Source: JAGQWW01 sp041392845 (GTDB lineage: Bacteria; Bacteroidota; Bacteroidia; Chitinophagales; Saprospiraceae). From it: a stretch of 64,000 nucleotides of DNA. Below the pieces are notes generated by a model that saw nothing but the letters and a program-made list of their open reading frames with translations, was not told the DNA's origin and made no database searches. A program made the translations under genes and the position numbers. The stretch lies in the NCBI GenBank assembly GCA_041392845.1, contig JAWKLG010000005.1, positions 124,001 to 188,000 on the forward strand. The letters run 5' to 3'. Below, piece by piece: positions 1-10,200 of this stretch. Position 1 is the first letter of the stretch. Each line of letters opens with the position of its first letter.

Positions 1-825
1 TATAGTTTTAGAATCAAAGTTTGGATAGTTATTAACAAGCTGAGTTAAAGATTTACCAAATACACTTCCCAAGTTGATATCTAAATCTCCATCATTATCA
101 ACATCAGCAACTTCAATACTTTCATAAGCAACTCCAGAACTAATCGTGCTAGCCTGATAAGTACCACTTCCATCATTTAAATAAAGTTCTAAAGAGTTTT
201 CATAAAGCAACAAATCGACATCTCCATCTTCATCAAAATCACCTCCTTTTATGAGGTTACTTTTGACATCTGCAATTTTCCTTTTATTAACACTTAAAAA
301 ATCACCATTACCCGGGTTTTCCCAGACAAATGTTTCATCTTCAAAAAGTGTAATATAGGAGCTAAAAACCAAATCCATATCTCCATCAAGGTCTGTATCA
401 ATGGCTTCCATACCATAAAAACCTTCAGCTGTATAAAGAAGAGTTTCGGAAAAATTAATTCCATTATCAAGATTCGAATAATAGGTCATTTCATCATCAA
501 AAACTGCTATAGCAACGATGTCATTATCATCATCACCATCAAAGTCTGCAATAGCGATTTGGGAAAGTCCAGAATTGCCTGCTGCAATATCATGTCTGAT
601 AAAATCACTACCGACTCCAACATTTTCAAACCAGGTTATAATTTCGTCTCCATTATCCACCAAAACTGCAACCAAATCTAAATCGCCATCAGAATCCATA
701 TCAGCCGGATGGATACTTGTGTAAGTATCATTTGGCAATCTGGTATTATAATGTTCGGTAAATGTTATTTGAGCAAATCCATTAATAGAAAACGCTAAAA
801 AAATCAACAAGTACACATTCTTCAT
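1..825 (-). CDS. VCBS/FG-GAP repeat secreted protein (C-terminus cut by window edge)
   Basis: The frame is open from an ATG at 825 to the window edge (275 codons, no stop). It begins with a signal peptide (MKNVYLLIFLAFSINGFAQ). Then come repeats with the Asp-rich calcium-loop signature of FG-GAP/VCBS repeats, for example DMDSDGDLDLVA, DFDGDDDNDIVA, DTDLDGDMDLVF, DFDEDGDVDLLL and DVDNDGDLDINL. Such repeats normally fold as a beta-propeller in secreted or surface proteins, and in Bacteroidota the missing C-terminus often holds a T9SS sorting domain; that part is outside the window. It lies 29 bases behind the FN3 gene on the same strand, so it is probably the last visible gene of the minus-strand operon that starts at 14925. 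Specific ligand unknown. Confidence 0.88.
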   Translation of the reverse strand, partial: MKNVYLLIFLAFSINGFAQITFTEHYNTRLPNDTYTSIHPADMDSDGDLDLVAVLVDNGDEIITWFENVGVGSDFIRHDIAAGNSGLSQIAIADFDGDDDNDIVAIAVFDDEMTYYSNLDNGINFSETLLYTAEGFYGMEAIDTDLDGDMDLVFSSYITLFEDETFVWENPGNGDFLSVNKRKIADVKSNLIKGGDFDEDGDVDLLLYENSLELYLNDGSGTYQASTISSGVAYESIEVADVDNDGDLDINLGSVFGKSLTQLVNNYPNFDSKTI

Positions 826-854
826 AAAAATTTATTTTAATTCAATAGTAACAA

Positions 855-3131
855 TCAAAACTGAACATATATAGGAGAAGTAATAGGAGAAAATCCACCA
901 TCAATAAATGTAGCCATTATTTGGTAATATAGTCCAGGCACCCTCGATGACCCTTGTGGAATATTAGGTGTATTACCTTGCAAAATGGAAACACCGCCAG
1001 GACCAGGCAAGGTATATGCACTCCTCACCAAGATATTAAAATCAACATCAAAGTCAGAATATTGATATATTTTAACTCTTTTATTTATAGATTGATTAAA
1101 ATATCCGATTCCCAAATACACATCCTCATGTTCTACAAATTTGAAAGACCTCATATTGGTTGTATCTAATCCTCTATAGATTTGAAAGCCTAAAATATCA
1201 ACATCATCAGGGTATTCCCATTCTAATAAAACACTTTCAGCAGTTGGCTGGCTAACGAAACTACCAACCTCATTTAAAATTGAGTCTCTTAAACCTGTAT
1301 AAATTGGTTTACTAGAGACAATTTCAGAACTGGAATTATTACCTGCATCATCTATAGCAAGTAATCTGTAATAATATAGAAATCTGTTTGACGCTGTTTG
1401 GTCAGAATAAGTAAGTATTGGATTTGAAACATTAAATGAAACCAAATCTTCCCACTCTTTTGTGCCTTGCCTACGTCTTTGAAAAAGATGGAAATCTAAA
1501 TCTTCACTATTGCTTAATTCCCACTTAAACGTTACGTCTGATTGGGTTGCTTCTACATTGTAAATTAATGGTGGAGAAGGTGGTACTAAATCTGGCTTAG
1601 TTACTGTGCAAGCAACAGAATGGGGTGAATAGTTTTCATGAAAATCAACTGCTTTCACAGTAAAGTACATCTCTTCACTTAAATTATCCAAATCAATATT
1701 ATGATAATAAAAAGTATCCTTTACCCAAGACTTTGTTATTTGAGTAAAATTACCATCAGGCTGGTTCGAAAAAAACACCCTGTAGCCTAATACATCTTCA
1801 GAAAAACTTCCAGTCCAACTTAGGGATACCAAACCATTTTCATCACATTCTCCTAGAACATTTTTTGGAGAAAGTGGAGGATCATTATCTTCCACTTGAC
1901 CTAATACTGTAATAGATGGAAGATAATTGCCATCCAAGTCAACAACATCAACTCGGTAATAATTTAATGATTGTGGATCTGTATCTTCAAAAATCCTTGA
2001 ACCAGGTGAAACTAATCCAGAATTAATAGGCAAAAATTGCGCATCTCTATTTTCTGCTCTCAGAATATTAAATCCAGAAATCATCGACTCCATATTAGAA
2101 GGAAACTCCCATGTGATTTCTAACCCATTATTAGTACTAGGGGCTACTCCAATGCTTCTTGCTGATTCTGATAATGTTGCAGGTTTACCTTTAATGTGGA
2201 TGGTATCAGAAGGTGGACTATAAATTCCAAATGCAGACTTCCCTAGGATTCTGTAAATAAATACCGAATCATTATTGGGTAAGAAATCGGCAAATTGAAT
2301 TACTCCAGGATTATCATCACCATTTGATGTAAAAAGAATAGGTTTATCTGATACTTGAACAAAAGTGCTACCGCCATCAGAAGATCTTTCAACCATAAAA
2401 CTTGAAAAGGGTGAATTAAGCTTGGGATTATTCCAAGATAAATAGCCAACACTGTCTCCACCATAACCTAAAACTCCATCAATTTTAGGCAAGAAAAAAG
2501 TATCTTTTACTGATACTATTGAGGGACTCGGCTTAAAGGACATAGTAGAATCAATGTTATTTGGTATAACTGTGTACGAATATTCGCCACCACTTACAAC
2601 TGTGGTATCAACGAACCCTAGACCCATTTTTAATGCTATATCAAAAGATTGATCAGCAGCAAAAAGCCCAAATCCAAATTTTGACTCATCTTGACTATTA
2701 AGGTTTGCTACCTCTATAAAGCTAACACTATCAACGCTTAACACTTCAACTTCTTCCCCGTAAAGAGCCATTGCAGCTATACCTGCCATATCATTTGTAT
2801 CCGCCATTGCTTCCCAATCCATCTCCGCCATAGGCAAAATCATTGAATCAAGAATTACTTTACTTTGATACATTTGGTAGCCACTAAGTAAGGTATCTGC
2901 TTGACGTAAGGTTGTTCTAAACACCCTATACCCATTGTCTTGACCAAAATAAAATGAAGAAAAATCCAAAGGAGCCCATCGTATAAATATGTTGGTTCCA
3001 TCACTTTGGCATTTTTGCTTGATTTGGAAATTAACCTGAGCTATTCCAGTATAGCAAAAAATTAAAAAGAAAAAAACCGCACTTGACTTTAAAATTATTG
3101 AATTAGAATTCATAACGATACTTTTATTCAT
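855..3131 (-). CDS. Secreted fibronectin type III-like protein, paralogue of 55590-57689
   Basis: About 758 residues from the ATG at 3131. A further upstream ATG (3185) would overlap the previous gene by 62 bases and put 18 residues before the signal peptide, and 3113 (MNSNSIILK) is also possible. The signal peptide ends near YTGIAQ. The rest is several FN3-like beta-sandwich modules (repeated pattern of W-x-Y/F-x-R followed by D-x-x-Y-Y-x-V-x-A-x-D). The N-terminal 180 residues align by eye with the protein at 55590: both have a shared RWAP, an ALY...E segment, an LLAAD/LFAAD segment and a GLG(L)xFVD segment. No T9SS sorting domain is visible at the C-terminus. The start overlaps the stop of the 3124-4227 gene by 8 bases, indicating co-transcription. 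I infer an extracellular partner of the neighbouring giant protein, since the pair occurs twice in this window. Confidence 0.85.
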   Translation of the reverse strand: MNKSIVMNSNSIILKSSAVFFFLIFCYTGIAQVNFQIKQKCQSDGTNIFIRWAPLDFSSFYFGQDNGYRVFRTTLRQADTLLSGYQMYQSKVILDSMILPMAEMDWEAMADTNDMAGIAAMALYGEEVEVLSVDSVSFIEVANLNSQDESKFGFGLFAADQSFDIALKMGLGFVDTTVVSGGEYSYTVIPNNIDSTMSFKPSPSIVSVKDTFFLPKIDGVLGYGGDSVGYLSWNNPKLNSPFSSFMVERSSDGGSTFVQVSDKPILFTSNGDDNPGVIQFADFLPNNDSVFIYRILGKSAFGIYSPPSDTIHIKGKPATLSESARSIGVAPSTNNGLEITWEFPSNMESMISGFNILRAENRDAQFLPINSGLVSPGSRIFEDTDPQSLNYYRVDVVDLDGNYLPSITVLGQVEDNDPPLSPKNVLGECDENGLVSLSWTGSFSEDVLGYRVFFSNQPDGNFTQITKSWVKDTFYYHNIDLDNLSEEMYFTVKAVDFHENYSPHSVACTVTKPDLVPPSPPLIYNVEATQSDVTFKWELSNSEDLDFHLFQRRRQGTKEWEDLVSFNVSNPILTYSDQTASNRFLYYYRLLAIDDAGNNSSSEIVSSKPIYTGLRDSILNEVGSFVSQPTAESVLLEWEYPDDVDILGFQIYRGLDTTNMRSFKFVEHEDVYLGIGYFNQSINKRVKIYQYSDFDVDFNILVRSAYTLPGPGGVSILQGNTPNIPQGSSRVPGLYYQIMATFIDGGFSPITSPIYVQF

Positions 3132-4227
3132 TTTTAAATATTCTGATAGTCCCAAAACAATCTCCAATAAAAACATAATTTTCACATATTAAAGAAGATA
3201 ATATTTTGGCACCACCCCCTTTTCTATCTCCGAAATCCAGTTTGACTTTTGAATTTATGTTTTTGGTTTCTCTGTCAAAAACACAAAACTTACCTTCCAT
3301 CTTATCATAACCCAATATGAAAGAATTATTAAACTGCAAAAATCCAATGTCCTTCATATCAAATGCAAAAGGATGAAAATCGATAAACTGATTTTTCAAA
3401 TCGATTTTTTTGAGAAATGGGCTATTTGAATTTAAATCGTATTCTAAATAAAAACTATCCCTTAATCCAATTAATAATCCATTTTCAGAATCAAGATTTA
3501 AAACAGAGCCGAGATTAAATATCATCTCCCTTCCGTCTGCATCTTTGCCTATATATTTCGGTTCAAAGATTTCATATTTTAAAGCCCCAGTATTGATATC
3601 TAAGCCGATTAATTTAGATGAATTTAACTCAATCCATAGAATCTGATTATGAGCACCGACCCACCTATTTACATCATCAATAACATATTTTTCAAAATGA
3701 GGAGAATAATAATTTGGTAAACTTTCAAAATTAAATTCCCATAATACATTCAACCTATCTTCCTCAATTTTATAACTAACAATTTGGTCATCTTTTAATA
3801 GGAAAGCCATTTCATCAAAGAAAAAATCAATCGTGTGTGGTATTTCGAATAAAACTTCTCTTTTTAATAAATTGAATATAAAATATTTGTAACTCCTGTT
3901 ACTAAGTCTCTTTTTGGCTAAGGCAAAATTTGAAAATAAGGGCAAACGAGGGAAGATACCGATTTCATTTTCAAGTGTTAAAAATTCAGACCCTGAATAA
4001 GAATACAAATTGTTGTCCTTATCAAATAAAAATAATCCCCCATCACAATGAAGCATTCTTGAAATTTTATTTTCAAGCTTGAATATTTTCTCAACCTCTT
4101 TATCAGGAAGTTTTAAACTCTTAATCTCCCCACTTTTCAGTTGATAAATTAAATTTTCACCAAAAAGACAAGAGAATTCTCCAAAACGTACACATTCTGT
4201 ATCAGGCACTTCAAATATAATATTCAT
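3124..4227 (-). CDS. Cytosolic beta-propeller-like protein, candidate immunity protein
   Basis: A 367-residue protein without signal peptide or membrane segment, unlike every other gene of this run. It is built of repeated short beta-strand blocks of the PQQ/WD40 kind (for example LIGLDINTGALKYEI, FLQFNNSFILGYDKMEGKFCVFD, NYVFIGDCFGTIRIFKNE), so a beta-propeller is the likely fold. It is rich in Asp and Glu. It starts one base after the stop of the 1000-residue secreted protein at 4229-7231, whose C-terminus looks like a nuclease toxin. A small or medium cytosolic protein directly behind a secreted toxin is the standard place of an immunity protein in polymorphic toxin systems; that role is inference from position. 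It could instead be a cytosolic sensor or assembly factor. No family recognised with certainty. Confidence 0.8.
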   Translation of the reverse strand: MNIIFEVPDTECVRFGEFSCLFGENLIYQLKSGEIKSLKLPDKEVEKIFKLENKISRMLHCDGGLFLFDKDNNLYSYSGSEFLTLENEIGIFPRLPLFSNFALAKKRLSNRSYKYFIFNLLKREVLFEIPHTIDFFFDEMAFLLKDDQIVSYKIEEDRLNVLWEFNFESLPNYYSPHFEKYVIDDVNRWVGAHNQILWIELNSSKLIGLDINTGALKYEIFEPKYIGKDADGREMIFNLGSVLNLDSENGLLIGLRDSFYLEYDLNSNSPFLKKIDLKNQFIDFHPFAFDMKDIGFLQFNNSFILGYDKMEGKFCVFDRETKNINSKVKLDFGDRKGGGAKILSSLICENYVFIGDCFGTIRIFKNE

Positions 4228-4228
4228 T

Positions 4229-7200
4229 TTATTTTACTTTAATAAAATCAAAAAATCCACTATTTACTGATGCAGGATTATTTATAAAATCTACGAAATC
4301 ATTTTCATTGTCGATTAGTACACCACCAAATCGCTTCCCTTCAAAAAGGCTAGGATTTGATGAATAAAAAGTTCCAGGATCATTTTGGGCCATTAATTGC
4401 CTAAATTTTTCTTTAGCTAATGGCAAATCAGATTCGGGAATTTTTGCTTTATTAAAAACATATTGTAATTCGTCCAAAGAAGTAATACTAGTCAAATATG
4501 ATTTAAACTGTTTGGTCGCTATTCCTGAAATAGAATTTAATGAAAAACTTTTGTATTCAATAAACCTCGGTTTTGAATCAATATTGAATTCCAAATCTAA
4601 TCGACAATTTGTACAAGTTACTCCTGGTGCATCAAACTCCGCATCAATTTTTTTAAGAGCATTTGCATCATAATCTTTCATTTTATTTAACATATGTGCA
4701 AAACCATCTTGAACATTTAAGTTATTATTGAAAGAGTTTATAAAATTATCAAATCCTTCAACTTTTGGAGGACTACCTCCGAATTTTTTTGCTGCTGACC
4801 CAATATCCTCGAAAAAATTCTTAGCATTTGGTAGGTGGACAGCTTGACCACTTGGTGGATCACAGGGACCACATTTACCTCCATATTTTTTAGCAAATTC
4901 GAAATAGTTTTCTTTGCCTCCAAAAGAACTGATTATATCTATATCGTCAATTTGGGAAGCCATAACTTCAAGAAGTTCTATATCTAATCTTAACTTCCGA
5001 TTCGGCCCAATTTTTTCAAGTTCATCCCAAACCTCTAACATATTTGGATTATCAACAAACTTCTTAATTGTTACATCATCAAAGTCTCCAAGGAATTTTT
5101 TCCTTTTTACTTCATCAGGTATGATGTCTTTGATGCGAGAATAAAAGTCTGGTGTTACATTGGAAGGAAGTTTTTCTGGGTCAAGATTTTTAGTTTTAGA
5201 TCCAGAAACAGCAGATAAACCTGAAATATCATTTTCTTTTACAAATTCTTCAGCATCTCCAGTTAAAAGGTCTAATACGGTAACTAGTAATTGGGATCCT
5301 TTATAGAATCTGACTTCTGGAATAGAGTCAGGATTCATGACAGTTTGAATATCCTCCCATAAAACTTCCATTATTATAGTAGGATTTTTGGCAAGTTGAA
5401 TTATTCCCTCTCTAGTCTGTTTATCTGTGGCACAAGAATATACCATGGATCCAATTCCCCAGTAGGCACCTATTGGATTTTTATCTGCAATAAATTGCAT
5501 AGCACCCTGAGAAATTCCAGTTAATCCTCCAGGTGCATCAAACAAACAATCTCCATTTGGTCTCCATAAAGATTCTGGAAATTCTTGAGTAGCTAAAAAT
5601 GTTTTAGCAATACCAGAAACCTCTGTAAATCCAGAAAAGAAATTTATTTCAGATTCCCTACCTGACCTTGCTCCCCAATACCAAGTACTTGTTTCACCAG
5701 GAGCATGAGCTTCTGGATCAGTTTCAGCATTTGACAGGTATAAAACTGGTTCATTTAAAAATAAATTTTCAATCGTTTCTACTTGAGATTGGATAAACTT
5801 TGCCTGGTCAGTTCCTAAAGAGTCAGATAGAAATGGGAAAGAATAATTGATACAAACTTCTTTATTATCATCATTATAGTGAAACCAAATTTTTATATCT
5901 GGATTACAAGTTCCTTTATTTTCAGTTAATACTCCTGGTTTTGTTGGCCCTGTAATTCCATAATAAGAATTAAATATTTGTTCATAGGTTGTCTTAGGTT
6001 CTGGTTGACCAAACTTTGTAAAATTGGATGAATGGAAGCTAAAAAAATACTTGGAACACAAATTCCATTTAGAATTTCCTCTTGATATTGCTGTACTAAT
6101 TATATTTTTCCACTCATCGTTTATACCCAAAGCATCGTTTATGTTTGCGGTGGAATTATAATTTGTAGGATCTGGATTGAATAAGCTTTTTAAATGCTCA
6201 GGAACTTGATAACACTTTTTAAAAGTAGAATCTTTCCATAAAGGGCCCGTATTGCAATTTTCACATTCTGTATCAAAAGGTGTAGGCCCTTTCCAAACTG
6301 ATAAAAACTTGTCTAACTTATCTAAAAAGTTATTTACAATATTGACTTCGTTCCCCTTTTTCAAAACCTCAGCATTCGCTTCAGAGGCTAATCGTTGGAT
6401 ATCTAACTCTGAAAGAGAAGCAAATTGAGGAAAACATGCATCTGGATTACTTTGATTTTCTAAATAAACCGGAATTATTTCAATTTCTTTTAAGCTTCCA
6501 TTATCTTCTAGTAAAGGACTATGCTTTAAAGAAATAACTATAATGTTTTGGTAATTCTCATAGATTTTGTCCTTGTAATCTTGAGGTGATGTTAAAACTT
6601 CAGGGGTTACAGTCCATTGAAAATCAATTAAAACTTTTGTACAATAATTTGTAAGGATTTTAGCAATAAGGTTATCATTTATTCCAACTAAATTATCTGG
6701 ATGTTTATTCTTTGTTCGAATTAGTAAAGTATCAGAACTTAATGTATTAGTTGATGGACAATTTAGGGATTGAGGTAAATCCATTTGAATCGTCCAATAA
6801 ACCTCCTTTAATCTTGCTAAACAATCATAAACAAAACAGTGTAATCTTTCGGGTTGTGAAATTAAAAGATCCTCTGACCTAGTTGACATTCCTTCCGCAT
6901 ATCTACCCCAATCTGGCCAAAAGGCAAATACATTTGTCAAACTATCAGCCCAATAACAAGATGTATCAACAGATGGGCCCCACCAATTATATTCACCTTC
7001 AGGGTACAACTCGCAATCTCCAGAAAACAACATAATATTTACGAAGATATTTGCATCTTTCAAATCCTGAAGAGAACTTTCAATTTCGCTAATTTCACTT
7101 TGAGAAAAAATATTATATTCAGCTATCTTATCATCGAAATAGAACTTACCTCTATGCGCAATTTGACTATGAGCGAAATTAAATACTAAACTTGTCAGTA

Positions 7201-7231
7201 AAACTGTTAAGACGTATTTGAAAGGTTTCAT
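4229..7231 (-). CDS. Large secreted protein with putative C-terminal nuclease (polymorphic-toxin-like)
   Basis: 1000 residues with a clean signal peptide (MKPFKYVLTVLLTSLVFNFAHSQ). Residues about 25-75 (FYFDDKIAEYNIFSQSEIS) resemble the start of a TPM-like domain. The middle is unassigned. Residues about 715-760 (DDVTIKKFVDNPNMLEVWDEL) match my memory of the helical pre-toxin segments in large Bacteroidota toxins. The C-terminal 135 residues contain two CxxC pairs nearby (CGPC, CTNC) and an LDLEFN...FIEYK block with E892 and K894. This resembles the D...ExK core of PD-(D/E)XK nucleases and is followed by a helical stretch FKSYL. No T9SS sorting domain is visible at its end. It sits 17 bases after the 2260-residue giant and one base before a cytosolic protein. 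I infer a toxin delivered outside the cell; the catalytic assignment is unproven. Confidence 0.78.
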   Translation of the reverse strand: MKPFKYVLTVLLTSLVFNFAHSQIAHRGKFYFDDKIAEYNIFSQSEISEIESSLQDLKDANIFVNIMLFSGDCELYPEGEYNWWGPSVDTSCYWADSLTNVFAFWPDWGRYAEGMSTRSEDLLISQPERLHCFVYDCLARLKEVYWTIQMDLPQSLNCPSTNTLSSDTLLIRTKNKHPDNLVGINDNLIAKILTNYCTKVLIDFQWTVTPEVLTSPQDYKDKIYENYQNIIVISLKHSPLLEDNGSLKEIEIIPVYLENQSNPDACFPQFASLSELDIQRLASEANAEVLKKGNEVNIVNNFLDKLDKFLSVWKGPTPFDTECENCNTGPLWKDSTFKKCYQVPEHLKSLFNPDPTNYNSTANINDALGINDEWKNIISTAISRGNSKWNLCSKYFFSFHSSNFTKFGQPEPKTTYEQIFNSYYGITGPTKPGVLTENKGTCNPDIKIWFHYNDDNKEVCINYSFPFLSDSLGTDQAKFIQSQVETIENLFLNEPVLYLSNAETDPEAHAPGETSTWYWGARSGRESEINFFSGFTEVSGIAKTFLATQEFPESLWRPNGDCLFDAPGGLTGISQGAMQFIADKNPIGAYWGIGSMVYSCATDKQTREGIIQLAKNPTIIMEVLWEDIQTVMNPDSIPEVRFYKGSQLLVTVLDLLTGDAEEFVKENDISGLSAVSGSKTKNLDPEKLPSNVTPDFYSRIKDIIPDEVKRKKFLGDFDDVTIKKFVDNPNMLEVWDELEKIGPNRKLRLDIELLEVMASQIDDIDIISSFGGKENYFEFAKKYGGKCGPCDPPSGQAVHLPNAKNFFEDIGSAAKKFGGSPPKVEGFDNFINSFNNNLNVQDGFAHMLNKMKDYDANALKKIDAEFDAPGVTCTNCRLDLEFNIDSKPRFIEYKSFSLNSISGIATKQFKSYLTSITSLDELQYVFNKAKIPESDLPLAKEKFRQLMAQNDPGTFYSSNPSLFEGKRFGGVLIDNENDFVDFINNPASVNSGFFDFIKVK

Positions 7232-7248
7232 AAGCTTTGTATTATTCC

Positions 7249-10200
7249 TTAATTGCTTGAATTATTATAAAAATTAACTGTTTTGATAGATGTTACCCTA
7301 TTTTTCCCTGGCAATTCATAACTAAACTTAGTTGGGTAATCTCCATTTTCTATGGTCGGAGGAAATGGGGAAAAATAAAGGTCTGCGTACACCCTGAAAT
7401 GACTTCGAATTGCATCTTGAATTTTGGCTTCAATTTGTGATGGAGATAAGCCTTGTTGCTCCCAACCTCGAATAAATTCATCAATTAAAGTACTAATTTC
7501 ATAATCGATATCTTCCTTAAATTCGAAAAAGTCGGAATATACTACCGTCCCCACCCCATAGTTAATTGACTGAGAAATTGAGCTGAGATTCGGCATGCTA
7601 TTTCCAATGAACATCTTTTCAGTAACAACAGGAACTTCAGATGGAATATAATTAACAGAAATTGCTTTGTTTGGTAAAAATCCTTGGGGGGAATTTTTAT
7701 CATAATCTCTATTATCAATGCTAATAACATAAGAAGGTAAATGCTTATACATTAGCTCAAAAACATTATCCGTGAACCATTCAGTACTATTTAACATTGC
7801 CTCAAAAGAAACCAACGCTTTTTCTCCATCTAATCCTAGCTCATAACTATCAAATGGCTCACCCTGACTTTCAATCCTAAGTTCCAATCCTTGACTTAAT
7901 CCTTGAACAGAACTTATCTGAGCTTCCCAATCATCCATTTTCTCTTTAAAAGTGTTGAAATGACTAGTTCTAAAGTACAATTGATATAATTTTTTAGGGG
8001 TTGGAGGATTCGGACCTACATTCGTATTTTCACCTAATTGACCCTCTTCTTCAACTGGTTGGTTCCCACCTGGTCTTGAGCTACCACCTACAGCAGAAGT
8101 TGAATTTAAATTTAAGCTATTAGGCACCTCCAGAATCCTCAACCTGTACAAAGTATTTGAGTCTAGTTTTTCAGAAGGAATATCAAATTCTAACCGTTGT
8201 TCTTTGCCAATATTTTTTGAATTATAGGTAACTGTTGTAAAAAATTGTTCGCCTCCAGACCTAGGAGTAAATTCTGCAACAAATCTTTTAGAAGGGAAAG
8301 CATTTTCAAAAATCTCCTCTTGTCCTCTCTTTAAAATTATATAACCTTGCTCTGCATGGTCCTCCTTTCTGTAAAAATTAAATTGACCTTTTTGAGGGTA
8401 ACTAGCTTCAACATTACTTTCAGGTATAAAATCAAATTTATCGCCCGTTACAAACAAAAAAGTATCGTGTTCTACCTTAACTATGGTATCAAAGTTTAGC
8501 AAACTTGCTTTTACTATTAATTGCAGTGTATCATTATCTGGGAGCATTTGGTTTGGAGAAATAGTCAATTGATTTTTATCATCATTCCATGCATATTTTG
8601 CAGAAATGGTATTATCACCAGTCATTATTCTAAAAGCATTCAATTCAGCTTTATATTCAATCTTGTTACCATTTACATCTGTTAATTGAAATGTTTCACC
8701 AATTGGAACATTAAATTGTACAACGGGCTCAACATCAACTGGCACCTCTGTTGCTCCATCATAAGGATTAGTGCTTAAAATAATATCTACTTCTGAACCA
8801 GGATCTACTCCTCCAGAGATTTCACATGATTCACCCAATGTAAATTTGAAGTTGATATCTCCTTTAACCAACCCACCTAAAACATTATATCTACCTCCTA
8901 CAGCACCACGAGCAAAAAATGGGTTGGGAAGCTTCATTTGAATTGCAGCTGCAGCTGATAAGTCTAGAATATCAAATTCTTTGTTCTTCCCAAATACTTT
9001 TGCTCCTACTCCAATATTACCTTGGAAGAAAGCCCAAGCCTGACCTGCTGAATACCAACCATTAATTCCAAGGACATCACCCGTATTTAAGCAAGATACG
9101 TTTCCAAAATCCTGTAACATTAAATCAAAGCCTGCTCCAGCAGCAATCTGACCATAGAAATAAAGCTTATAATTTTGACCTGGGAAATACCTGCGACCTG
9201 TATCAAATTTAAAACTGGCTCCAAAGGCTATGCCCCTTCCAGTACCTCTTGAATTTTCATTTTCTAAAATATTACCAAGGCCAGTTAATGAACGTACATT
9301 ATCAGGAAGTGAAGGCATCGGAGGAATCTTAGTTCCCATATCAAAATATGCGCTGATTGTTAAAAGGTCTAGACCTGCGACTGAAACATTAATTTGTACA
9401 GGTTGGTCAGGAACTCCAACATTTAAAAACCATCCTTCGGGTCCTGCATAAATTTCTGCATCTCCTTCTCCAGTTAAAACCCCACCTACATCAAAGTAAA
9501 CCTGAAGTCTGCCACTTAAAGAAAAATGCTCTTCAAAGGCCAATTTTATATCCACATTACAGGATACTACAGCATTGTTTGTTGGTTGTGAGCCCCATGA
9601 AAAACCTGGTGGGTTACCAATATTAAATTCATCCATAAACCGACCATTACCCTGTATAATTACGCTACTTAATCCACCACTTTCAGTAAAATATATTTCA
9701 AAAGATCCAGTAGCATTAAACATGCTTTTCTTAGTAACAGTGGCTATAGAAATTACCGCTTTTAATCCAATTACTGCATTTCTACTAGGGAAATATTGGA
9801 TTCCTGATAAAGATTCCCCCATACCTGGCAAGGAAGGTGATCCTGTTGGATTTGCAGGAAGTCCAGACATTCCAGAAGTATCTCTGGTCATCCTGTAAAA
9901 AATTCCTCCTCCAAATCCTACCAACTCCAGAGCACCATTTATATTTATTCCAGGGTCTATATTTGCCATGACGTCAACCATAAAATACTTATAGGTACCT
10001 TCAGTGTCAGTGGCCTTACCAAATTGCGCAATGGCATCTAAACTAATAGATGTTTTTAGAGCTTTAAAATTAACTTTTAATACTCCTCTGAATCCTGAGC
10101 CATATGCTCCCCCTTCTTGTTCATCATAAAATGTGACTTGACCAAATATCTTATCAACTCCGGGGAAACTTCCGTCAATAGTAAACTGATTAAGTTCAAA

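Noticed and set aside
3132..3185. Start of the left FN3 gene at 3185
   Set aside because: It would overlap the preceding gene by 62 bases and put 18 residues, including MFLLEIVLGLSEYLK, before the real signal peptide.
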